64,000 bases of DNA from Talpa occidentalis (taxonomy: Eukaryota > Chordata > Mammalia > Eulipotyphla > Talpidae): assembly GCF_014898055.3 (NCBI RefSeq), contig NW_023604295.1, positions 140,274,676 to 140,338,675 on the forward strand, given 5' to 3'. Shown here one piece after another: positions 38,570 through 50,184 of the stretch (its first letter is position 1; each line of letters begins with the position of its first letter). Position numbers and translations under genes: made by a program. Below the pieces are notes generated by a model. The model did not search any database. It was not told where the DNA came from and saw only the letters and a program-made list of their open reading frames with translations.

Positions 38570-38840
38570 GGCATCCCTAGTGGCGCAAGGGGTTAAGTCA
38601 CAGCACTATGAAGCAATCCCCAGCCACTTCAGCTTGAGCTTGAGCCCTGGCCAGGGAGCTACCCACATGGCACAGCAGACCTCTCCTGTCTCACCCGCTG
38701 CTCCCCTCAGGAGTGTATTTTAGTTGATCTGCCTGTTCTGCTCCCCACTCTGTCTCTGGTGAGTCCTCTCACCCCTGTACTTCTGGCCTACAACCAGCTC
38801 TTGTATGCATAAATAAATAAAATTAATCTTTCAAAAAATA
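38570..38840 (+). mobile_element. T+ SINE copy 11 (older type)
   Basis: Sense full-length copy; the B-box region is altered ('cttgagcttgagccctgg', a small local duplication). Tail 'ataaataaataaaattaatcttt'. TSD 'tgaactaaaatca' (38557-38569) and 'tgaactaaaacca' (38841-38853). Confidence 0.95.
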
Positions 38841-38853
38841 TGAACTAAAACCA

Positions 38854-39242
38854 TAAAAGTAACCAAAAAGTTATATTAAGTAAAATATCATGTTATTCTA
38901 TATAACATAACACCTATAAATAAATAGCTCTCCTCATTAGGAAAACTGGAGATGAAAGAACACTCATGTCAACTCTGGATCAAGCATTCTCTATCATCTT
39001 TCCACATGCTGTCTCCATTCAACTTAGCACCCCACATCACCACTTGTACTAAAACCAAATTCTGAAAAATCTATGATTTATATAAGTATTCAAGTCCTCT
39101 AAATCAATGATTAATTGGTGACAGAAACTTTTCAAGGTCCCTAGGACACACATCAATGCACAAAAGACAAGCCGTGCACACCCCCACCTTGTCTCATGAT
39201 ATTTATACTTTTTTGAAGGGAGGCTGATGAGAGAAAAACAAT
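38854..39242. other. Unassigned sequence
   Basis: No supported feature. Confidence 0.5.
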
Positions 39243-39706
39243 TCACATATTAGGTGACAGAAGCAACCTGCATGCCCAAGGACTGATGAGCAGATTAAGA
39301 AGTTGTGGTGTAGAGCCACAATGGAAAACTGCTCGCTGAAAATTAAAAAAAAGATAAACTCTTGCCATATGTGAACGAGAAGCAATTGTGCTAAGTGAAA
39401 TAAGTCAAAAGACAAATACCAGATGGTTTCACACATATGTGGAAAATAGGGAAACAAAATAAAGAGTCAGACAAAACCAAAGCAAAAACAATTCCTAGAA
39501 ATCTGACTGGAAATTTGAGGCTACCAAAGGGAGCAGGAAGAAGGGCCCAATGGACTCTAGTGGAGGACTAGAGGTGCATCCGTGGTGGGTGTGGGGTTGT
39601 GACATACATCCCAAGAGTTGTGAACATAAATCTCTGAATTATCTAGTGTTGTAATGCAAAGTTACCTCAATAATAAACAAATTCCCTCAGAGGGGAAAAA
39701 AAAAAA
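39243..39706 (+). mobile_element. Old LINE-1 3' end, sense
   Basis: End of ORF2 ('ataagaagttgtggtgt'-like, 'gtgctaagtgaaataagtc', 'gatggtttcacacatatgtg') and a 3' UTR similar to that of the 18.5-19.6 kb copy ('gtcagacaaaaccaa', 'gaggctaccaaaggg', 'tctagtgttgtaatgcaaa'), then an A tail. 5'-truncated and frame-broken. Confidence 0.8.
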
Positions 39707-40779
39707 ACAAACAATTTATCAAACCTGACTCAAAAGGAAGTAAAATATCCTTATAGTTTCTATCTAGTAAAAAAAAAAAATTGACATTATAAAATGAATA
39801 AATAACAAATAGGTCGTGCATATGGCATACTAAGAGGTCATAAGTGCAATGGACACAAAATGCTAAGGATGGTGGGGGGCCTCAGAGTGCCGAGAGCCAA
39901 GGGTGGGAGGCAGCTTGCTGTGTTCAATAGGGGGATTTGAGCAGATGCTTTTCAAGAAAGTGAGACTTGAACAAAGACTTGAAGGAGGTAGAAACAGCCA
40001 AGTGTACCTAGAAATAATTTTCAGGCAGAAGGGAGAAAAACTAGAAGCAAGGCATTAATGACAGGTACTTTGAAGGAATGTTGATGATTTCCAGGTGGTA
40101 ACAAAACTGAGGTCCTAATGTCTGCAGGTAACAATGCACACTGTCATCTTTGTTTTGTCTAACTTTGACCAAAGGGTGAGTCATTAAAGAGTGAGAGCCC
40201 AGAGGAGCAATCCTCCATCCCCCTTGTACCACCTTTCTCTCCCACCAGCTCCCAAGCCTCCCCATTTTACTGCCAATTGAATTGTGTGCTTATGAAGTCA
40301 CATTGTAATTTTATGTGATGACTTGAGTTGTATGTGAATCCTCTCCCCCAGGTGAAAGTTAGCACGCTGAAATCCTAATCTCATAGTACACTTACATAAA
40401 TAGAAAAAATATATATATACCAGAGACTTCAGGAAGGACACTGGTTGGTCATCAGAGTTGGGGGCACAGGAACAGGAGGGTTCTGTGACTTCCTTTAACC
40501 CCTGATCATGTGCAGAAGTCCTGCAAGGTGCCATGACCCTATGCAAGCCCCTGTTCCACCTCCTCTGTCTTTACCTGCAGGTTGTGCACACAGAGAGCAC
40601 AAAGGGTCCAGCTGTTTATTCTTCAAAATACCCGCTCTGAGGATGCAGTACCTCTTGTACACCTGATCAAGCATCCAGAAAATCCAAAGGCACATTTTGA
40701 ATGGAGATGCTCAGCGAAGCCAAGGAAAATCAAACCTTAAAATAGGTATGATTAGGATAGCTGTACTGTCTACCTAAGT
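39707..40779. other. Unassigned sequence
   Basis: Contains 'gagacttgaacaaagacttg', seen in an old mammalian interspersed repeat that I cannot name, and a possible weak MaLR trace near 40.3-40.5 kb. No gene. Confidence 0.35.
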
Positions 40780-40858
40780 TGTAGCACCAGCAAGGCACAG
40801 AGCAGTTTCTCTGATGCAGGCAGACAGGCAAAGGAGAGCCCTGGAGCCCTCGGCAGCT

Positions 40859-40864
40859 TTTATT
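40859..40864 (-). promoter_or_regulatory. LTR B polyadenylation signal AATAAA
   Basis: TTTATT on the plus strand, aligned with the signal in LTR A. Confidence 0.6.
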
Positions 40865-41036
40865 GAGATTTAGTAGTGTGGCAATGAGGTACACAGCAGG
40901 CAGGGGGCCCAGGAGGCTGGTAGGCATCCCAGCTCCGGGAGAATCTTCACTCTTTCTGGGCTGTCTGGTGTTCCCCTATGTCTCTGCTTCTTCTACCACT
41001 CTGGTTCTCTCCTGCTGGCTTCCCCATGATGCCGCC

Positions 41037-41042
41037 CTTATA
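41037..41042 (-). promoter_or_regulatory. LTR B TATA-like box
   Basis: TATAAG immediately before the shared 'ggcggcatca' motif. LTR A has only 'tttttaag' at this place. Confidence 0.45.
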
Positions 41043-41182
41043 TGACCAGCCTCTCAGTCCAGGTGTGCCCAAACCCTACTCCAGGTATCCACCATCAGGC
41101 ACACCTATAAGTTCACAGGTGTGGATCTTAGACGCCAATGGTGGCAGGGCAGAAAATCCTGACTATTTCCATTTACCCTACA

Positions 41183-42400
41183 CTAGTTGACTTTAAGATA
41201 TCAAACAATCTGGGGAATGGTGTGGAGGAAGGGAGACAGCAATACAAGTTCCTGCAATGCTGTATCTGAAAATTCCAACTTAATATTCTTATACATGAAA
41301 AGATCATTTGCCATGGAAGACTTATAGACCTCTAACTGAACCTTTTACTCTAAGCCCCACACTGACAGAACCAAGTTAAATACCTGCTTTCAACTCAACT
41401 TGAGCGAGACGATTTACTCCATTCTTCAAACATAAATCTAAGGAAACTGTTCTGATATTAAATAGTTATAGCATTTTTTAAGTGTCTTTCTTTCGCTTTC
41501 TTTTTATTATCGTCTAATATGTTATCAATGTAAGGGAGGGGTGACAGAGTCTTGTAGGATTAAACACCAGAGGTTTTGAAAGTGGAAATCCATTGGATTG
41601 TAAAGTTTCTAGTATTCTGATGCGCATTTGCAAAAAATAAGAGTGAAAACCGTTAAGTCCAAGCTTTTCTATCAACATAGATGTCAATCTTGAATATAAA
41701 TCAGGGAGGTAATACCATTGGCATAATGATAAACTTTGAGAAAACACAGATTATAACATGTATCCCCAATGCCTCTCATCTATCCTGACCCTCGTTATGT
41801 TAAATGTGTTTTGCCTTTTTTTTTTCCCCTTGAGCGAGTTATTTATATCACCATTTTACAAACACAAAAACCAGGGTGATGTTAATACAGTAAACACACA
41901 GCACAATCTATTTTACTACAATCCCTGAATGCCAGTAAACTTTACTACTTTGACAGCTTGAAAATTGCAATTTGGAACTAAAAGCTTATCCCTGCAATAA
42001 AGATTAGCTACTGAAGTTTTACAAAGAAATGAGAAATTTAGCTGCTGGTTGTATTTGAATCTTGTTGGAAAGCAGGTTCTCACCAGAAAAGGTTGTGCCC
42101 TTGATGTGTTAAGCAGGCTGTCCACTTGACCCAAAGGTCTATTCAAACAGTTCAATCAAATTGTAAGCTGTCACAATGCCATCCAAATACATTAGAGTGG
42201 TCCTGTTAACAGCTGAAAGACCTTGTGTAAGCACTGAGTATGTTTATTGAGACTAAAGCTCTACTCCCAGCTGAGAGGCAGAAAATGGACCTTCGTTTAA
42301 AAAGGATAAGTTTTAAATTGGCTTTTGATTGTACTGATTCAAAATACATGAACTTAGTCTTCCTGAATTAGCGGCATTAGCATCATCTTGAAAACTTGTT
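41183..42400. other. AT-rich sequence, nothing recognised
   Basis: A MIR-like trace about 41830-41900 ('ccattttacaaacacaaaaa') is too short to call. No gene. Confidence 0.45.
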
Positions 42401-42415
42401 AAAAATGCAAATGTT

Positions 42416-42674
42416 GGGCCTCCCCTGGTGGCCCAGCGTTTGAGCACTGGGTTGGGAAGCTGCCCACAGCCTCTGCAGCGCTGGTTTGATCTCCGGCCAC
42501 CGGTGAGGGTCCCACATGGCACGCAGACCTCTCCCGCCGCCCGCTGCTCCCCTCAGCAGTGTACTTCATCAGTCTGCCTGTTCTGCTCCCCACTCTGGCT
42601 CTGGTGAATTCTCTCACCCTCCCGCACTTCTGACTGTATTCAGTGCTTGTATAAATAAATCAATCAATCTTTAA
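42416..42674 (+). mobile_element. T+ SINE copy 12 (younger type)
   Basis: Sense copy with head 'gggcctcccctggtggccc', B box 'ggtttgatctccgg', the diagnostic 'ccaccggtgagggtccc' and 'ttctgactgtattcagtgc', and tail 'ataaataaatcaatcaatcttt'. Perfect 15-bp TSD 'aaaaatgcaaatgtt' at 42401-42415 and 42675-42689. Confidence 0.97.
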
Positions 42675-42689
42675 AAAAATGCAAATGTT

Positions 42690-43069
42690 TGAGCCCATTC
42701 ATACCCTAGTCAATCAGAAACTCCAGAGTATATATCAAGCTATTTGCTTTTCAACATACCTTCTAGGTGATTCTGATTTAAGTTAAGCATAAAATCACCT
42801 CTCTAGGAATCAATGTTTTTGATAGAACTTTATAAATGCTATGCCCATTTTGACAGTGAAAACAAATTTTGAAAATTAGATTAATCATGATTAGTAATTG
42901 CCAACTTTCTAGATTAAAATTTTAATATCATTTTTGAAATCTTATTCTTAATTTCTAACCACCATACCTATTACCTTATGCCCCTTTCATAGCCTCTGTA
43001 GCCTTGTATTATTTGTTAAGGTCCACTAGTTTTTACAAATATTTTGTGTTGTCAAATCATCCACTATGT
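42690..43069. other. Unassigned AT-rich gap
   Basis: Nothing recognised. Confidence 0.5.
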
Positions 43070-44298
43070 AAATGTTCAACAGTTGTCTTTGACATTCTAA
43101 TTTGTTTTACTATGCATAATTCCCTCCAATGCCTTCCATTTTACTGCCCATGTCAACATTCCCCCTTCCCTTATGACTGGATACTACTCCATTCTGTGGA
43201 TATGTCACACATTCTCTATGCAGTTTTCTATCTGCAGGCACTGAAGTTGCTTCCAAATGCTAGCTATTCTAAATCCTGATGAAATATGCAATTGTAGAGC
43301 ATTTAATTTTATGAACTGATGGTTTCATGTCCTGATAGTTTCCCAAGAGTGAGACAGATGAGTCATGTAACTTTCCAGTTTTCTTTGTAAACCCAGATCA
43401 TTTTCCAAAAGTGGCTGCACCAATTGACTTTCCAACACATATAACAGGTTCTTCTTTTTTTACGCCCTCTCGAGAACTTATTGTTGGGAGCCTGTTTAAT
43501 GTGCCATTCTCCAGGATGTGAGGATTTTACCTCTTTGTGCTTTTGATACACATCTCTGTCATTGAAAGTGATGATGAACATTTTCCATTGTATCTGTTGG
43601 CCTTCTAGGTATCCTTTTTGATGAATTTCATCTTCAGATCTGCCCATTTATTAATTGGGCTTTTATAATTGTTAAATTGATTGAGTCTTTTGTAATTTTT
43701 GCCATCAACCCCTTGTCAATGGACTTTCTTAGTTTACTGATGTTTTCTTTCACTGTACAAAACTTTTTTTCTAATTTAACATAATTCCAACTGTTTATTT
43801 TTGCTTTTATTTCCCATGTCATTAGGGTCAAGTGTCCAAAAACAACTTTAACACTACCATGATGCCATGAAATGCATCACTGATACTTTCTTTTGTAGAT
43901 ACTTTACTGTTGCGGGTCTTACATCTAAGCCTTCAACTCACTCTGAACTTACTTTTGGGTATCAAGTTTTTCATGTACCAATACAGTTTTCCAAGAACCA
44001 TTTATTAAACAGATTCTCCTTTCCCCATTGTATATTTGTGGTCCCTTTCTTTATAATAATTTATTTATATATGTATTTAATTCTGGGCTTTTGATTCTGT
44101 TCCATTGATCTATGTGTCTATTTTTATTACATTATCATATTTTTTATGCAAAGTTTTAGCCCATTCATACTTTATAATATAAAAAAGCATACTATTTATA
44201 CTTTATATATGTTTATAATTTTTTATACTTTATAAAATGAAGTCAGGTAACATGATACCTACATTTTCCCATTTTCCTCAGAATTGCTTTCTCTATTC
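43070..44298 (-). mobile_element. Old LINE-1 ORF2 segment, antisense
   Basis: The plus strand shows a long run of antisense L1 landmarks: 'atactactccattctgtgg', 'ttccaaaagtggctgcacc', 'catttattaattgggcttt', 'catcaaccccttgtcaatgg', 'gggtatcaagtttttcatg', 'gattctgttccattgatc' and 'ttgattctg'-type motifs. The frame is broken. The upstream end stops at SINE copy 13. Confidence 0.8.
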
Positions 44299-44527
44299 AG
44301 CTGGGGTATAGGCCTGAGATGGGGGGCTGAGAGGATTCACCAGAGACAGAGTGGGGAACAGAACAGGCAGACTGACTGAAATACACCGCTGGGGGGAGAT
44401 ATGGGTGAGACAGGAGAATTGCTGTGCCATGTGGGTCAGCTCCCGGGCTGGGGATGTAACTCAGGCCTCAGTGGCCTGGGATAGCTTGATAGCACTGGGT
44501 CTTTAACTGTGCCACCAGGGATACTCC
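44299..44527 (-). mobile_element. T+ SINE copy 13 (older type, tail lost)
   Basis: Reverse copy without the usual poly-T/ATTT tail. It begins abruptly at 'gctggggtataggcc' and ends 'gtgccaccagggatactcc'. No clear TSD. Truncated and diverged. Confidence 0.88.
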
Positions 44528-45359
44528 AATCCATTAATTTCATTATAGAAAGAAGAACATATTGTTTAACAAAGAGATAATTATAATATTCTTACAAATA
44601 AAATAATGGAAAAAAAAAAAAAACAAGGAGAACACATTCCCTATCTTTCACCTAGTATGTATGTAGCCTTAAACTAGGTTGATTTACTCCAAACAGTTGA
44701 ATGAAAATCTGAAAGTGTACTACAAGATTTAGATTATTAACTCAATATAGAGAATAATTACTTCCATATGCACATATGTATACTGATACGTCAGAGATAC
44801 TTCACTCACATAATTAATATTGGCTCTTATTTTCAATTTATCCATTTTCTGCACCCCCATTATTCACTTGCCATCTTTGATACAAATCTTTCCCCTTGAC
44901 AGCTCTGTCCTAGAGCTCAAACTCCTTAGTGGGTCCTTACCAGATTCCTCTCTGCGCCTTCCTTTAGTTCCTTCATAGTTGCTTGTTTTAACAGGTGCAA
45001 ACAATCACACACCCTCCCGCTTCTTCCTTGAAATGCTCATTTAAGTTCCTCACCTTGAGAAAATATAAACACCGCTTCTCCTAAAGATGAAATAGGCAGG
45101 GTGTCTACTAAATTCACATTTGATCTCTATGATCTGAAAAGTTTCCAAACAAACAAAATTCTAATTTGAGTCATAAAAATACTGAGTCATTTTTTCCAGA
45201 GTTGGGCAAATTTACAGCCCCAGAATCCTCTGCATGAAGATGAGGGAACAAGACTTAGAATGGTCCATTTCCTTAAAGCCTATTGAAGGAGACAGAAATG
45301 AGAAAGATAGGTCCCCTTAAATGGTCTTCCCCACCCTTCACGAAATACATGTTGTCAAT
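44528..45359. other. Unassigned AT-rich sequence
   Basis: No supported feature. Confidence 0.5.
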
Positions 45360-45965
45360 CTTTCTCACAGATTTTTCCAGGGATATTGACATTCTACTAA
45401 AGTAACTCTGCATTGAGGACATAAAATCATTGGACATGTAGGGCAGGGAGGATGATATCTATAAAAATGTGAGTGGACAGTCATACCCAGGACCCCTGGA
45501 AACCTTGCCAGAGCTAATAGAGCCTGGGGAGAGCCAAGAGACCCCCAGAGGAGTGAAGGCATCCCCCACCCAACCTACAGACAGGCTGACTAAGCTCAAG
45601 GAGAGCAGGAAGGGCCCAAAGGGGGAAGGCAGACCCGACCCCAAACTTCTGTGGGGTTGATAAATCTACACTACAGGAGAACAGCAGAAGAGGGAGTGGC
45701 ATAGAACCTGCTGCCTGGAGTGCTGAGAATGCCTGTGAGGTACAGTTTCTGGCACCCCTTTTAATGCAGGGGGCCCCACCTTTTCTTGCAATTGTTCTTC
45801 CCTGGACAGTGCCCACTCAGGACCTCTCCCTAGATTTATTTTCCTTCTGTCTCTAAACAACTTTATTTTTATATCTGCTGAGGATATGACTTTGAAATCT
45901 TTCAGGGCCACAATCAAGGACAGAGGAATCCCCCAAACCCCACACACCTTGAAACTCCAAAACAT
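45360..45965. other. GC-richer block of unknown origin
   Basis: Markedly richer in G and C than its surroundings. It holds several overlapping open frames, the largest of 100 and 99 codons on the minus strand (45514-45816 and 45666-45965). None shows a domain that I recognise, and there is no consistent exon structure. It could be a decayed LTR, an old processed pseudogene or unique conserved sequence. Confidence 0.3.
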
Positions 45966-46388
45966 GATAAAACAATAATTAGATCATTTAGGGTCTTTTG
46001 GACACTGACTCAGAAGGGATACTAATTCCAGAATATTTTTCTAATTCCACAAGGGGTTTTGCTTACAGTCCTATCAAAAGAAAATAAAATTAATATATTT
46101 ATAACACCCTGGTTTTCTATTTATATATTTTTCCAAATTTCAATATTCAGTCTGTGACAAATTTGAATATTCATAACTAGAATTTCTCAGTTAGTGAAAA
46201 ATGTACATTTTAATGAGAGAAAATTGAGAAAAATAAAGCATAACTGTCCCTATAAGTAAGCATTTAAATGTCTTTGCAGAGTGAAGTTATTTTGCCTTGG
46301 GAAGAATTTAACAGTTTAAATATAAAAAAAAATTAACTGCTATAATAAGAAATTTACTTAAAATATTAAATATACTTTTCTAAAATCC
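45966..46388. other. Unassigned AT-rich sequence
   Basis: Nothing recognised. Confidence 0.5.
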
Positions 46389-46895
46389 TTTTTTTTAAGA
46401 TTTATTTATTTATGCATGCAAGAACTGGGGTACAGGTTAGAGGTGTGAGAGGTGAGAGGATTCACCAGAGACAGAGTGGGGAAGAGAACAGGCAGACTGA
46501 CTGAAATACACTGCTGAGGGGAGTAGTGGGCAAGACAGGAGAGTTCTTTTTTTTTTTTTTAAGATTTATTATTTATTTATACAAGCACTGGGTACAGTCA
46601 GAAGCGCAGGAGGGTGAGAGAGCCAGAGCGGGGAACAGAACAGGCAGACTGACAAAATACACTGCTGAGGGAGCAGCGGGCGTGGCAGGAGAGGTCTGTC
46701 ACGCCATGTGGGACCCTCGCCCTGTGGCGGGGTATCAAACTGGCGCTGCAGAGGCTGTGGGCAGCTTCACAGCCCAGAGCTCAACCACTGTGCCACCAGG
46801 GGAGGCCCAAGACAGGAGAGTTCTGCTGTGCCACGTGGGTTAGCACCCTGACTAGCCAGGGACTGAACTCATGCTGCAGAGACTGCAGATATTAT
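46389..46895 (-). mobile_element. T+ SINE copy 14 (older type), split by copy 15
   Basis: Reverse copy in two parts: 46389-46547 (T tail to the 'gacaggagagttc' body) and about 46809-46895 (body to a truncated head). The interruption is a second SINE. The extreme 5' head is missing. It must be older than copy 15. Confidence 0.93.
46548..46807 (-). mobile_element. T+ SINE copy 15 (younger type), nested in copy 14
   Basis: Full-length reverse copy inserted into copy 14 in the same orientation. Perfect TSD of the host SINE sequence 'caagacaggagagttct' at 46531-46547 and 46808-46824 (the first C is shared with the element edge). Carries younger-type markers ('gggtacagtcagaagcgc', 'gcgggcgtggcagg'). 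Confidence 0.97.
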
Positions 46896-47213
46896 CATAG
46901 TCAATTTCTAGATAGCCACAGCTAATATGACCCACAGATTTCTGAAAAGCTGGCAAGGATGCGCACCACTCGCCCTTTGTTTCCACACTTACAGAGACAG
47001 AACTAAAATAATTGCTCTTAATGATGTCCATGGTTGGCATTGCATAAAAGCACATGTTCTAAGAAAGATGATAAATACATTGGTGGAGAAATCTGTGTGA
47101 TCACTGGAAATCTCAGAGGCTGCAGACCACACTGATCTATAGTCTCAGCTTTACAATGAGGCATGTCAACCTCAGGAGGTAATATTCTCACTGTACTTTA
47201 TATTTCTTATTTA
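46896..47213. other. Unassigned gap
   Basis: Nothing recognised. Confidence 0.5.
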
Positions 47214-47227
47214 AATATGGAGTGCAG

Positions 47228-47497
47228 GACCTCCCTAGTGTTGCAGAGGTTAAAGTCTCAGCACTATCAAACTATTGCCAGCCACTGCAGCACAGCTGGA
47301 TCCTTAATTAGAACCTGACCCACATGCCACAGCAGAACTCCCCCGTCTCCCCAGCTGCTCCACTCAGCAGTGTATTTCAGTAGATCCGCAGCTGTGCTCC
47401 CTGCTCTCTCTCTGGTGGATCCTCTCACCCCCATACCTCTGGCCCATACCCCATTCTTGTATGCATAAATAAATAAAGATAAATCTTTAAATAAATG
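47228..47497 (+). mobile_element. T+ SINE copy 16 (older type)
   Basis: Sense copy with a mutated B box ('gctggatccttaatt') and tail 'ataaataaataaagataaatcttt'. TSD 'aatatggagtgcag' (47214-47227) and 'aatatggaatgcag' (47498-47511). Confidence 0.94.
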
Positions 47498-47511
47498 AAT
47501 ATGGAATGCAG

Positions 47512-48023
47512 TAATCATCCTATGAGCCCACTGCTTTTGGTAAAACATGGACTTACATATGATTATTAATGTGATCACAGATGAGGCACAAAGGACTTCC
47601 AAATATCTATTTTAGCATAGGTGTTTTCTCCCCTCATATATGTATGACAGATAAAGGCATCAGAGGCCATGCATGACAAACACAGTCTCATGTCCACTGC
47701 CAGTGCTTTCATAAGGTCTGCAACGACCAGCGGATGTAGTGACTGCACATGTTCAGTCTGTGAGATTTGTTATTCCACAGTGATCTATCATAATAGTGAG
47801 AAATGCTGAAAATGGGTACGTATCTTTAAAAATTCATTTCAAATCCTAGCAAAACTATCCCAGTATTGCCTGTTAGAGAGTATTGCCTTTTGTTTGTTTG
47901 TTTGTTTGTTTGTTTGTTTTTATGTTTTTAATGTCCTCTGTTGATATTTTAATGTCCTCCAATGCCTCTACCCCACCAAAAATGCCAAACTTCCCTGGAA
48001 AAAAGAACATATCATCTTCTCTT
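47512..48023. other. Unassigned gap with a (TTTG)n run
   Basis: No supported feature besides the simple repeat. The open frame starting at 47883 owes its N-terminal Val-Cys-Leu-Phe run to that repeat. Confidence 0.5.
47888..47920. repeat. (TTTG)n simple repeat
   Basis: About eight uninterrupted units. Confidence 0.95.
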
Positions 48024-48037
48024 AAGAATCTCCATGA

Positions 48038-48690
48038 GAACATATTAAAAAAACTAGCAACAACAAATGTTGGCGAGGGTGTGGAGAAAAAGGAACTCTT
48101 CTGCACTGTTGGTGGGAGTGCAAACTGGTCCAACCACTATGGAGAGCTGTGGAGATTTCTGGACCTACTAAACATAGAGCTTCCATATGATCCAGCAATT
48201 CCACTCCTAGGTATTTACCCAAAGGACACAGGAACATCAATTCCAAAGAGCACCTGCACCCCTATGTTTATAGCAGCACTGTGTACAATAGCTAAGCTTT
48301 GGAAACAGACCAAATGCCCCAAAATAGATGACTGGATCAAGAAGATGTGGTACATATATACCATGGAATATTACTCAGCATTCAAAAAAGATAAACACAT
48401 GCAATTTGCAGCAACATGGATGGCGCTGGAAGGGATCATGCTCAGTGAAATAAGCCAAAAAGAAAAAGAAAAATACCGGATGGTCTCACTCATAGCAGGA
48501 ATCTAGAAAACTTAAATAAGGGACCAGGAAAATGAATAACTATAAGAAAGTGAAAATCAAAATCAACAAAAAACTATGAAACAGAGATACTTTTTTGGGG
48601 GTGGGGGGCGGGAGGAGAGGGATTGGGGTCAAAATGGGGGGGTTGCAATTGTATGGGGAATATAAAAATAAAATTTATTATTTAAAAAAA
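48038..48690 (+). mobile_element. Young 5'-truncated LINE-1 (last part of ORF2 plus 3' UTR)
   Basis: Encodes the ORF2p C-terminal end (motifs '[16 protein letters not shown]', 'TPMFIAAL', '[10 protein letters not shown]', 'MEYYSA') and a lineage-specific 3' UTR with a G-rich stretch, ending in an A tail. A 14-bp TSD with one mismatch (aagaatctccatga 48024-48037; aagaatctcaatga 48691-48704) marks a single insertion. Compared with the 50.6 kb copy, a 2-bp deletion in 'gctgtggag' (about 48147) shifts the frame, so the upstream C-x3-C-x7-H-x4-C zinc-knuckle-like part is out of frame. Inactive. Confidence 0.93.
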
Positions 48691-48831
48691 AAGAATCTCA
48701 ATGACAAATACTTTATTGTGTCAAGCTATGCTTCTTCTCTTTAATAATGTAGTCCCTAACTAAGATTTACTCCTCTAAACCTGTGCATATGGAATCTTTG
48801 CGTATTGCACAGGAAAAGAGAAGGAAAATAG

Positions 48832-48912
48832 TATTTATCAAGTGTCAACTCTATGCCAGACATTGTACTAAATGTTCACTCCATCAGTTATTAAAGGGAG
48901 GGAAGGGTATTG
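48832..48912 (+). mobile_element. MIR-like SINE remnant
   Basis: 'atttatcaagtgtcaac', 'tatgccagacattgtacta' match the MIR pattern of a 'gtgccaggcactgt' core with flanking words. Short and diverged. Confidence 0.55.
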
Positions 48913-49485
48913 GAATAGAGTCCTTTGTAATAAAATAATATAAACCATTATTATTTCATTCATGCTATCTCTGATAAGGTATTTTAGAATCACATTATAC
49001 TGTTGAATAACATTGATTTAGTAGTTAAACAAAAAATCCAAAGTAATTTTTCTGTATCAATTGCTATTCTTAAAGGGGCATTCACTGTCCTTTGTGGCAA
49101 AATTGGTTCTTTAAATACAGTATTCCACATATACAACTATCACCATTTTTGTTCTATTTTGCTCTGTTTTCATTTCTGAGATATACTAGAATCTCAATTA
49201 TTTCTTATTCCATTAGCCATGGTTTCTAACCTTTAATCATTTATGTTTTGATTAGTATGGCATTTCTTTCTAAGATCAAGTTGCTGATTAAAATACTATA
49301 TAGAAGTTGATCAAAGCACTTTTTTTTTTCTCCAACAACTTACTACTGGGAAAATATCAAACTGTGCTAACTTTGGACATCATCCCATTTTGTCATTAAT
49401 TAATACTTCTACATTCCATCTAACTAAGATACATTGATACTACCTGATATTCTCTGCTATAAGAAGTCCTATCAAATGTCTTTTT
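48913..49485. other. Unassigned AT-rich sequence
   Basis: Nothing recognised. Confidence 0.5.
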
Positions 49486-49499
49486 AAAATCAAGATTTC

Positions 49500-49782
49500 A
49501 TGGACCTTTCCTGGTGGCACAAGGGGTTAAGTTGCAGCACTATGAAGCTATTAGCAGCCACTGCAGAACGAGTTCGATCCCCAGCCAGGGAGGTGACCCA
49601 CATGGCGTGGCAGAACTCTCCTGTCTCTCCTGCTGCTCCCCTCAGCAGTGTGTTTCAGTAGATCTGCCTGTTCTGCTTCTCACTCTGTCTTTGGTCACCC
49701 AATCTTTTCACCCACCATGTCTCTGGCCTTCACCTCAACTCTTGTATGCATAAATAAATAAATCTTTAAAAAATAAATAAGT
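49500..49782 (+). mobile_element. T+ SINE copy 17 (older type)
   Basis: Sense full-length copy with B box 'gagttcgatccc' and tail 'ataaataaataaatctttaaa'. TSD 'aaaatcaagatttc' (49486-49499) and 'aaaatcaagatgtc' (49783-49796). Confidence 0.95.
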
Positions 49783-49949
49783 AAAATCAAGATGTCTTAC
49801 ATTAACTTACAATTTAGCAATTCTATCAAAAACAGACATGAGTTCAATTTTTAATGTTTTAATCTTAGTGACCTCATACTAACTGTTATGAAGTTCTGCT
49901 TTCCTTTTTCTTCAATATGTTCATAAACATTTTATGTATTGGCATTATT

Positions 49950-50140
49950 ATTAAGATCATATTTTGAGTGCTAATTATATTCTTAGCAATATCTTGGTAA
50001 TATTTATCTTCTTAACAATCTCATTAGGTAGACCCTAATATTTCACACATTTTGCATATAATGAAAACAATGTTTAGAACGCATAGTTAATTTTCACAAT
50101 GGTACATAACTATTAAATCATGAATCCAACGATCAAATTC
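49950..50140 (+). mobile_element. MIR-like SINE remnant
   Basis: 'gagtgctaattatattctta', 'aacaatctcattaggtaga', and the 'cattttgcatataatgaaaac' block follow the order of MIR landmarks. Diverged; ends approximate. Confidence 0.55.
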
Positions 50141-50184
50141 ACATTAGTTTACCTCAAATCTCATTAAGAAGTGTATGAATAATC

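Larger units (their letters stand above)
40780..41182 (-). mobile_element. Solo LTR B of the same retroviral family
   Basis: Read on the minus strand it starts 'tgtagggtaaat' and ends 'ggtgctaca', so its ends form the inverted repeat TGTAG...CTACA. It has a better TATA box than LTR A ('catataagggcggcatca', TATAAG at plus-strand 41037-41042) and AATAAA at plus-strand 40859-40864. The flanks 'actag' and 'acttag' are an imperfect duplication. It is 403 bp, shorter than LTR A, which has extra sequence in its middle. No internal viral genes are present. Confidence 0.82.

Noticed and set aside
47883..48506. 207-codon frame as a gene
   Set aside because: Its first part is a (TTTG)n repeat and unrelated sequence; only the C-terminal part is L1 ORF2, joined by chance at the insertion site.
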